Assembly (NCBI GenBank): GCA_049999725.1
Contig: JBNGIS010034694.1
Coordinates: 1-27,294 of the forward strand
Source: Haplomitrium mnioides
Lineage: Eukaryota > Marchantiophyta > Haplomitriopsida > Calobryales
Direction of reading: 5' to 3'
Length of the DNA: 27,294 bases
Shown: positions 19,935-27,294 of the stretch, piece after piece
How the letters are laid out: each line of letters opens with the position of its first letter
How positions within the stretch are numbered: position 1 is the stretch's first letter
Position numbers and translations under genes: made by a program
Notes under the pieces: generated by a model
Databases searched by the model: none
The model's input: only the letters and a program-made list of their open reading frames with translations
What the model was told of the DNA's origin: nothing

Positions 19935-20260
19935 CAACGTGGTGGTCCAACTTCCACCTTGTGGATGGCGGCGGGTAGCGTCTTGTGAAACCAAGTCAAC
20001 TTCGAACGCGGCAGTCCGAGGAATGCTTCGGACTCACCAATCCGAGGGAAAATTTGGACCAGTCCATTAGTCAACTTCAGAACCAGGTCAATGCGATGGT
20101 CCAACTTCCACCTTGCAGACGGCGGTGCCTTGCAAAACCAAGTCAACTTTGGACGCCGCAGTCCGAGGAATACTTCGGACTAACCAGTCCAAGGGAAAAT
20201 TTGGACTAGTCCATAAGTCAACTTTAGAACCAGGTCAATGCGACGGTCCAACTTCCACCT
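19935..20260. repeat. Hairpin-bearing repeat units (3' LTR)
   Basis: Counterpart of 5151-5640, with fewer and shorter units (about 150 and 130 bp). The hairpin AGTCCGAGGAATGCTTCGGACT-type is present near 20013-20034 and again near 20160-20181, with an intact AGTCCGA/TCGGACT stem. Confidence 0.75.
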
Positions 20261-21665
20261 TGATGACGGCTGCGGGCGGCGCAACTTTGGAAACGTGGCA
20301 GCTTGGGAGCAATCCGAGAGAACCTTCAGAAACGTGGTAGCTTGGGAGCAATCCAAGGGAAATTACGGATCAGCCCGTGGATTACTGCGGATCAGTCTGC
20401 GGAATACGTCGAGTAGTCAATCTTCGAAGTTGATCAGCAGACCTAATGCTCTTCGGACGCATCTCTTCGGATCTCTTTGCACAACAGACCTCTTCGGATT
20501 CTGACTTCGGATCTTCACCAAGCTTACTACTTCGGGCAATCAGTTTGGGTTGCCTTGGCCGTGACCTCTTTGGACGTTACCTTCTTTTGATCTTTTTCTT
20601 CTTCTGAATATTTCTTTGGTTCCGACCTACAGATCGGTGACTGCCTCATCTTCATCGGTTTACTAATGTGGACCAGCCTACGTAGGGCCAACTACAGATC
20701 GTGACTCTTCAGGCACGCCCATTGGGGATCCTCCCAGGGCTCGTTAGTTACTATATTCGACCTGCGTCAAGATCTCCCATGTTCGAATCAACTTTCTAGA
20801 CTCATCAGCATCGGGACATACCGTCGATCTACACTGAGGTTGTCTTCCCACGACCTAGCAGAACTTTGGAGAATACCGCTAACTTCGAACCAGCCCTCGA
20901 CTGTACATATAGGTATCACCGCGCCAACAAACAGTTGCTAACTAGAAAAACTTCCGAACACGACGTGGAGGAAGGAGACGATCTTGAACAAGAAACGCTT
21001 AAAGGGAACGAGAGCATTGGGGAGGGGGGATATAGATTGATGCGCTGCAACATTTGGGAGGTTGATGAATATGCAAAATTGAGGTGCAAAAGCAATCTCA
21101 GAGAGGAAGACGCAGCGAGGGAGGGAGGATAGAATTCCAGGGAAGATTCATGTAAAGCAAGTGGACTCGTGTAGGAGGCTAGCAGGGGTGGAGGTGGACT
21201 GGAGGGGCGTTGAGAATCGCTGAGGATGGAGCTCTAGAGGCTCAAGCAATCCATGTGTACTCATCGCTGCAGGTGGACCAGCATTCGGAAGTGTATCGCT
21301 ACTTGAAGCTGAAGGGGTTTTTTTTGTCTTGAATTCGAGAGAGGCTGCCAAAGGGGGCTCTTGGGGTCGTCTGTGCAAGAGCATCAATCTTAGGGACGCT
21401 CAGAGTGCGTTTCTGGTCTAATCGCTCAAGTGGAGCCAAGAGAGGAGTGGCTGCGTTAGTGCTCGCGCACTACAGAGAAGATCTATTTGAAGCTCAGGGT
21501 GGAGTGTGTGGCCAGCAGTCGAGAGGACTGTCTTCCAAAGGTAGAAGTTAAAGAAGACCTCTTCTGAGCCCGAGGAAGTAAATTCACGGCTTCTCACGAG
21601 GGAAGTTGAAAAAACTATCTGGATGGGGGTGCGTGGGTGAGGAATCAAAGGAAGGTTGGAGTGGT

Positions 21666-21740
21666 TGTTTGAGGAGAAGAGAAGTCCGTTGGAAAGCTCA
21701 GATCTTGGTACATTGAAGGGCATATCATTTTGGCGAAGCG

Positions 21741-21781
<41 letters not shown>

Positions 21782-21862
21782 GTTTGAGGAGAAGAGAAGT
21801 CTATTGGAAAGCTCAGATCTTGGTACATTGAAGGGCATATCATTTTGGTGAAGCGTTGTGTG
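21666..21862. repeat. (TG)19 and 115-bp tandem duplication
   Basis: A segment starting TGTTTGAGGAGAAGAGAAG at 21666 is repeated at 21781 (period 115). The TG run at 21742-21779 lies at the junction, so slippage or unequal exchange at the microsatellite is a likely cause. The 5' LTR has a single copy. Confidence 0.88.
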
Positions 21863-22551
21863 TTTTGCCTTCTGTTCGTATTTCTTGATTAGCACTACGG
21901 ATTCGGAGTATACCTGTAGTTCAGATTGTTCAAAACTTGGGAAAACACTGCGAATGGAGAGTCAGAGATATTGACATTACCTCTTGGTATTTTGGATGTT
22001 GGACTTTGCTCCCATTTTGTATGCAAGGTGTTTAGGTCCAGTTTTGGATTCTTGAAATATATTTTGGACTGCCACCAGAAGTGCCTCAGTCTTGTATGTG
22101 TGTATTTTGGGATTGTGTGTGAATGAGCAAGGGTGATGTGGAAGTAATTGTTGATCAGTAGAAAGGCTTGTAAGGTGAAGAGGAGTTCCTTAGGACCTCA
22201 AAGCAATAGTTTGGATGCAGGGCCATTTCAGACAAGAACCTTAACCCTTGTTTTGTCCGCCCATGCCTTCCAAAGTGGCACTTTTGGAGGTTAAGGCCTG
22301 AAAGAGGGGCGTGACCTGCATCTTTTGGCGCTGGAAGGAGGGCAGGCCAGAGGCTCATTACCATTGGAGTATTTGTGAGCCCGCTGAAATATCACGAAAT
22401 ATTATTCGACTCCATTGGTTTCAACGGAAGAACACGTGTTGGCTGTGGGTGTGTGAGTGCGTGTGTTGTACTTTGTTGTTGTAAGACGGTGTTGTAGTTA
22501 CTCTAGAGTGGGTAAGTAGGAGTTGGGGTCAAATTGGTGCAAAGCCCCTCC

Positions 22552-22559
22552 CATAAAAG
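22552..22559 (+). promoter_or_regulatory. TATA-like box of the 3' LTR
   Basis: CATAAAAG, 85 bp before the LTR end, after GTGCAAAGCCCCTCC. The first base differs from the TATAAAAG in the 5' LTR. Confidence 0.55.
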
Positions 22560-22637
22560 GTCCTGAAACACAAGTCAGCCCTTAAGTGGGTGTACATCGG
22601 TCGGAAAGGAGATAAGGGACTAACCTTAGGGCTAACA

Positions 22638-22642
22638 CACAC
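22638..22642. repeat. Target site duplication CACAC, right copy
   Basis: Matches 3679-3683; marks the right end of the retrotransposon. Confidence 0.9.
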
Positions 22643-22890
22643 ATAATCTAGCAAGGGTGACTAGTCAAATCTTTTGATTGGAGATTGAATAGCTTCATGT
22701 TGTGTTTTATGTCCTTTTTCCAGTAGCCCACTGACTAATACTCGTAGGCATGTGCAATTTTGGGACCACCATAGTGATAAATATTTGTTTTATCTCTGTA
22801 GTAATCAATAAAAGTTTATAAGCTACAAAAAGAAAAGAAATCAAGTGTTAAGCAAATACACCAAGTAAGAATAGAAAAATAAATTCTTAC
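22643..22890. other. AT-rich right flank
   Basis: No gene is recognised. ATCAATAAAAGTTTATAAG at 22804-22822 matches 18 of 19 bases of 3573-3591 on the other side of the element. Confidence 0.4.
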
Positions 22891-23460
22891 AAGAAGTACT
22901 AGATGTCGTGGTCAATAGCGTAGTAAACTTTGAAAAGCGTATCCTATATATGTCAAACTGCATCGAAGAATAAATAATCACAAAAGACCAAAACTCCAAA
23001 GTTGTAATTGTCATAAAGGATGAAACCATATCAAAAATATCATCATTTGAAAAGAGCTCTGAATCATCATGCTTGCATTCCTTAAGGTTGTAACCATAAG
23101 CAATGTCAACAATAGCAAGAGTTAACTCTCGTGGCTTCACGAGCTTCTTGAGTTGCCAAACATTGGACTCCTTGTAGACTTGATAAAATGCAACGTTGAG
23201 TCCATCTATAAATGATTGCAAATCGGAGTCCATCTCATTAAAATCTTCCTCCAAAAGGGGACAACAACTTCATTCTCCTTCTTGGCTTTCCACTCTCTAG
23301 CTTTTTGACAATAAAGCAGAAAAGTTGGAGAGTAAGAGACCAAGCTTGATGCTTGGTCTTGATCTTCAGTGGTTTCTTCAACCCTGATTTTCTTTTTGCC
23401 CTTGGCAGGTGCTGTAAACTTTTTTGCAAGTTGACGTTTGAAAGTTTTATCACCATTAAA
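22891..23460 (-). pseudogene. Frameshifted coding remnant on the minus strand (unidentified)
   Basis: Reading leftward from 23460, one frame gives a lysine-rich segment (AKKFTAPAKGKKKIRVEE, then SYSPTFLLYCQKAREWKAKK) up to ENEVVV. After a one-base shift at a C/T run near 23250 the reading continues as LLEEDFNEMDSDLQSFIDGL. A further 100 or so protein-like residues follow, including LKKLVKPRELTLAIVDIAYG and HDDSELFSNDDIFDMV. A possible splice donor GTAAGA lies at 22890-22885. The two halves join smoothly, which supports a once-real gene. I do not recognise a family; the protein looks soluble and acidic in its second half. Confidence 0.45.
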
Positions 23461-23539
23461 AAGAAAACAAGTAATGAATTAACAACCAAAAACTTGACAA
23501 TGAAAAAGCATATACAATAAGAACTCTAAGGCTTAGCGC

Positions 23540-24115
23540 ACCTATACTTTGAAGAGTCCAAGCAAGTATATACAAAAGATACTAGGTGTACAAAGACATC
23601 TGTAGTCTTTACGCGTTTGGAACTATGAAGAGTCCATGCATGCATGGCATAACTTAAATCCGAGTTCTTTGACACTTTGAAATCTATGTGAGCATGGACT
23701 TCTTGAGTCTTTGAGCATTTGAAAATCACTTAATCTATACGTGACATGATTTTGCAAAGTCTATGAGCATATAAACTACTAGGTCCATGCGTGCATGAGC
23801 TATGTGTAGTCTACACGCGCATAAACCACAGATTCCCAGACCCAAAGAGTCATTCTCTTACTTAGACTAAAGAGTCAAGGTGCGCTTGGACTTTGTATAA
23901 TCTATGCATGCATCGACTCTTGAGTTCAAGACTCTTTGACTAAGCAAAGACCATGTGCGTATGGACTCTCTGACAAGATATACATAGGATAGAGGCAGCT
24001 TGGGCATGTGAGTACTCAATATAGTTCATGCACGTATGGTCTTTGAAGAGTCCAATCGCTTGGACTCAAGAGTCTAAGTGTGAAAGGAGTGAAAAGTTCA
24101 TGCACATATGGTATA
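23540..24115. repeat. Degenerate array of CATGCATG-like motifs
   Basis: About ten imperfect copies of a motif close to AGTCYATGCRYGYATGGACT are scattered here, for example agtccatgcatgcatggc, ggtccatgcgtgcatgag, atctatgcatgcatcgac, accatgtgcgtatggact and ttcatgcacgtatggtct. They are interspersed with ACTCTTTGA or AGTCTTTGA stretches. The motif is partly palindromic and contains the plant RY element CATGCA. It lies in what may be an intron of the minus-strand remnant. Confidence 0.6.
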
Positions 24116-24188
24116 TATATTGTTAGAAGATAACACCTTAAAAAGAAAATTAAACATGAAGTAATTTCAAATAAAATGAAAGACTTAC

Positions 24189-24430
24189 CAACAATTTCTC
24201 AAAACTGGAGTAGAATGAAGACATCTTTGATTCTTCTGCGTGGATGGGATATTCCATCCTTGACTCCTTCCAAGTAGCACAACATACCTCCAAGCACAAG
24301 GATTTAATCATCACAGCTAAAACTTTGCGTCTCTCTAGTTTTCAAGACAACTCTTTGATCAAAAGCTCTCTAGCTTCCACTCTCTTCAAAAAAAAATTTA
24401 TTTCACCAAGATGACCCTGAAGTGACCTCC
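24189..24430 (-). pseudogene. Possible exon remnant ending in a GTAAGT donor
   Basis: On the minus strand a frame with one internal TGA gives LGEINFFLKRVEARELLIKE and, after the stop, KLERRKVLAVMIKSLCLEVC through SSFYSSFEKLL. A perfect plant splice donor GTAAGT (24188-24183) follows directly. The Glu/Lys/Leu-rich part looks like a helix or coiled coil. It may belong with the remnant at 24706-25340. Family unknown. Confidence 0.35.
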
Positions 24431-24670
24431 AAGATGTCCACTTCATATCTTCCATTCACAAAGAACCTTTGGCTTTGGTCTTTTGGCCTTTCACAAAGTT
24501 CTTCTCCCACATCTCAAAAATACTCTATTGAAGATCCCACAGCTCTCCACTCTAAAAAGCCAACTAAAACTAGCTATCTTGAGAAGTCAAGATTTTCTCA
24601 AGAGTAGACTTTGGTTTTATTTTCCAATGTCTCTAAAACCAACTCATGTTTCAACTTTTAGAAGTAACGT

Positions 24671-24784
24671 TGGTCATAATTGTCATCAATAACAAAAATT
24701 TGATGTTAGTACTCAATCTCTTGAATGGAGGTCATCTCCAACCTGTAATGTTGGTCATAGTTGTCATCAATAGCAAAAATTTGA
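24671..24784. repeat. 81-bp tandem duplication
   Basis: TGGTCATAATTGTCATCAAT at 24671 recurs with one change at 24752, each followed by A(A/G)CAAAAATTTGA. On the minus strand both copies read QIF(A/V)IDDNYDQ in the same frame, but a TAA stop lies between them. Confidence 0.75.
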
Positions 24785-25340
24785 GCCTTTATTGGTGTGA
24801 GCTCCACGTACACGTAATAGTTGTAAAGCAACAACATCGTATTCTTTGCTCTGTATTTTGTAATCAAAAGTTGCCTTGCATCAGCGTTGTGATTGCCTCT
24901 AGCAATCTCAAAACGATAATTGTTAGGGTTTCTTATATTAAACTCTAACTTGTCTTTCAACCTGCACTTGAGGTTTGCAACCATTATTAAAAAAAGAGTG
25001 GGCATACTGTTTGTCAGCATCCCTTGTGCAAGTAGCTCCACTAAGTACTTGTTGAGTTGCTTTATCTGGAAAGGCCCTTCATTGTCTATTCCAAGCTTTG
25101 ATAGATTCAAGTTTTTCAGTTGAATAGTGATTGTCTCTTCATGCACTCTACAACGCTGAATTGAAGACTTGCAAATTTTATTTTTGTCTTCCTCTAAAGA
25201 TCCACCTATTCCCTCTCTTGAAATGTCATGAGACCTTTGTGCACTTGTTTTTTTGCTCTAGAGGTTGGTTGTTGTTGCATGTGCTCAAGCTCAACCTCTT
25301 CCTAAGAGCTGCTAGAAGAGGAAGAAGAAGGAGCATGCAT
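24706..25340 (-). pseudogene. Broken minus-strand gene with a 146-codon open frame (unidentified)
   Basis: The open frame 25146-24706 has protein-like composition, including LNLSKLGIDNEGPFQIKQLN and NPNNYRFEIARGNHNADARQ. The same frame extends upstream to SLEEDKNKICKSSIQRCRVH. A shift at an A7 run near 25275 leads to a frame that begins with ATG at 25340, encodes MHAPSSSSSSSS, meets a TAG, and continues EEVELEHMQQQPTS. The joined parts look like one N-terminal region damaged by a stop and a frameshift. I recognise no domain; it could be a host gene or the gene of a decayed transposon. Confidence 0.4.
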
Positions 25341-25384
25341 AGAAGAAAGCTACAACAAGAGATGGAGTTCAAAGAAGGATTATA

Positions 25385-27119
25385 GAGTGTTCAAATACAC
25401 AAAATAGAGCTCAAAATGATTTGCATCGACTCAACATCAACTTGAAAATGACTCTTGAAAGCGACATCAACACAAATGTAACGATACTAACAAACAAAGA
25501 ACAATTTCAGTTAGTAAAGTTTCATGTATTAGAATCTATATGTAGTAGATTTAGAACTTGAACAATCATTATACTAGGCAGATTGTGAAATGATCAAATT
25601 AGAAAGAGGCAAACTAGTGAAAACTCTAAGGTGACATATAGAAGAGAATGATCAAAGAAGCTATAAAAAAGGGTATATACTTCCAAAAGTGAATATTCTT
25701 TATATTGTATAAAGCTAAGTTCATGTTTTATGTTTTTGTTATGTTATGTTAAAGTATCGGGTATAAAAGAAGAGAAAGATCTAAAGTTATCTCTATGTCT
25801 CAGTGTTAGATCTTTTTTTTTATCTCTCTCTTTGACCTCCTATTGTCTTATCTAATGCTATATTATAGTTATTGTATCTCACTATTTTTTGAAATCCTCC
25901 ATAGTTAGTTCTTTTTCGAACATTGGAAGTTCCGTTGCTACGTCTTGCTTATGTCATTCAAGAAGTGAGTGAAGATAGACGATGAAGAAGATGCTTGTAG
26001 AGATATTGGTGAATTGATCTAAACAAAGAAATCAAAATATTGAAAAGAAGTGTTGCAAAGGATCTATATCACATCAACAAGTGAAGACCAAGTGATACTA
26101 GAGAGTTAAAACATAAGATGGGGAGTGGTCGTAGCATTGTTTGTAAGGCAATCTAATACAAGTGAAAACAAAACTTCAACAAAACATACAAATGTTGAGT
26201 TGTGAAGCTAGTCTATTGGAAGAAATGTGAAGATGGAATGAGAAGACTAGAACTCTGAAGACAAGATCAAGTAAAGGGAAGCAAAATCAAGACGTTGCTA
26301 CAAAGCATCGAAAAGAGTTTTAAGCAAATGATTGTAAGCTATAGCATTGTTCTTGGGTAGTGTGATGTTGTTATGTTATATTAAGTTCTATTAAGATTTA
26401 TTTCCAGTAATAGATATTCTTCTTTGTTTGTAGAATGTTGTTCCAATACCAGAGTGTTCATATTCCATATTCTTTGTTAGATCTATTTGTTGTATATGTT
26501 TAAGAGAGGGTAAGAAAATGACAATAGGTTAAGAAAGAAGAGTCTCCCTCTCAAGTGTAGTGTTGTCTCTCGTTATTGTTTATACTCCTTGTGCTAGTAT
26601 CTAGAAGGAATAAAAGAAGGGACAAGAATAGAAAGAGGAGTCCACCTTCCATGTTACAACTTGTTGTTTCCCCTTCTTTCGTTATTGTTACTTATGCTTT
26701 CCATGACTATTCTAACATAAGTTGAACCACATATAATGATCATAGCCCTAGTCACTTCTAGCTACTAGAGAGTAGAAATACATATTTTTTGCTAAAGAAA
26801 CCGACTAATAGCTTTGGTGCAACTGCACTCATCAGGTAATTGACTAGTTTTGATCATGTACAAAGTATTTGCCTCCATGGTTCATTTCTCCTAGTTCAAT
26901 CAAGAATACATCTAGTCCCTAATATACATAAACTATTGGTTGTCTCCTTCTTACGACACAATCAAGACTCTTTTTTAATATGCAAAACATAGCTCCATAG
27001 TTTTTTTTTTCGACTCAAAAATCTATCCTAACAAGAGTAGCATATAGATGAATATTTTTTGAAGTAGTTAAAGTATTGGACCTTCTATGATTCATAATAT
27101 CAAACACACATCATCTCGT
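25385..27119. other. AT-rich right flank without recognised gene
   Basis: No frame here persuades me. The strand alternates between A-rich and T-rich stretches. Some purine-rich parts (25970-26340) look like decayed coding or retrotransposon sequence, but no motif is clear. Confidence 0.4.
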
Positions 27120-27294
27120 CTAAAGTTTGAATACTACTCTAGTGGATGATGTCACCCATTGTAACTTTTTTGATGTTGAGGATAGTTTATTTTGTTCCTC
27201 AAATAAAGATGGAAATATATCCTTATAGAAATGACAATCTACAAATCTGGCTTGAATTACATCCACCATGGATGTTTCCAAATAGCGTATGATA
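27120..27294 (-). pseudogene. Possible fragment of a Ty1/copia pol (integrase tail)
   Basis: On the minus strand a frame open from the window edge gives ETSMVDVIQARFVDCHFYKD and then IFPSLFEEQNKL before a TAG at 27120. The pattern of an xARFV...FYxDIFP motif followed by a polar linker resembles the segment after the integrase core in Ty1/copia pol, where a 'VxxSRDVxFxE' motif is usual. The match is loose and no reverse transcriptase motif could be confirmed downstream. Confidence 0.25.

Larger units (their letters stand above)
3684..22637 (+). mobile_element. Ty3/gypsy LTR retrotransposon with 4.2-kb LTRs, containing a nested solo LTR
   Basis: The element starts TGTCGGCC and ends CTAACA, is bounded by CACAC duplications, and has two long direct repeats around a gag-pol region. 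Domain order is gag, protease, reverse transcriptase, RNase H, integrase, which is the Ty3/gypsy order. The DGYSSYNQ motif and the lack of a chromodomain after integrase place it with the non-chromodomain plant lineages (Tat/Athila-like); the exact clade is uncertain. Without the 4,440 bp added by the nested insertion, the element is about 14.5 kb, of which 8.4 kb is LTR. Every protein domain contains stops or frameshifts, so this copy cannot move on its own. Confidence 0.93.
18448..22637 (+). repeat. 3' LTR, remaining 4,190 bp
   Basis: Continues the 3' LTR after the nested insertion and aligns with 3765-7852 of the 5' LTR. It ends GGGCTAACA, followed by CACAC. With the first 81 bp the LTR is 4,271 bp, 102 bp longer than the 5' LTR. 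Known differences are three extra 39-bp units (+117) and a 115-bp duplication at the TG repeat; smaller deletions must offset these. Differences elsewhere are mostly transitions. Confidence 0.93.

Overview
The window looks like nuclear DNA of a land plant. The evidence is a plant-type tRNA-Asp sequence, a Ty3/gypsy retrotransposon with the DGYSxYNQ reverse transcriptase motif of the non-chromodomain plant lineages (Tat/Athila-like), very long LTRs, nested insertions, and decayed AT-rich flanks. I cannot name the species. No intact protein-coding gene was found.

Layout: (1) 1-3678 is the left flank. It holds a tRNA-Asp sequence on the minus strand (823-894), a degenerate tandem array (1884-2177), short duplications, a 25-A run and a weak minus-strand coding remnant (3190-3548). 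(2) 3684-22637 is one LTR retrotransposon with target site duplication CACAC. Its 5' LTR is 3684-7852 (4,169 bp) and its internal gag-pol region is 7853-13926. Its 3' LTR is split into 13927-14007 and 18448-22637 (4,271 bp in total). (3) 14008-18442 is a solo LTR (4,435 bp) of a diverged member of the same family. It inserted in inverted orientation into the 3' LTR and is flanked by the duplication ATTTT. (4) 22643-27294 is the right flank: remnants of one or more minus-strand genes, a degenerate array of CATGCATG-like motifs, and possibly a scrap of a Ty1/copia pol at the end.

The retrotransposon originally carried gag (two CCHC knuckles), protease, an acidic spacer, reverse transcriptase, RNase H, and integrase with a D,D-35-E core and no chromodomain. 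All are now broken by stops and frameshifts, so the copy is dead. About 30 of 360 LTR positions compared by eye differ, mostly transitions, so the insertion is old.

The most unusual part is the LTR. In all three copies the TATA-like box lies 85 bp before the LTR end, so about 4 kb is U3 and R-U5 is under 85 bp. The long U3 holds a pyrimidine tract and a central block of minisatellites. The two LTRs of the main element carry a 39-bp array and a ~153-bp array with paired hairpins. The solo LTR carries different arrays (20 bp, ~48 bp and a 386-bp duplication) in the same place. The decamer of the 3' polypurine tract also occurs twice inside pol, and no normal TGG-type primer binding site is visible after the 5' LTR.
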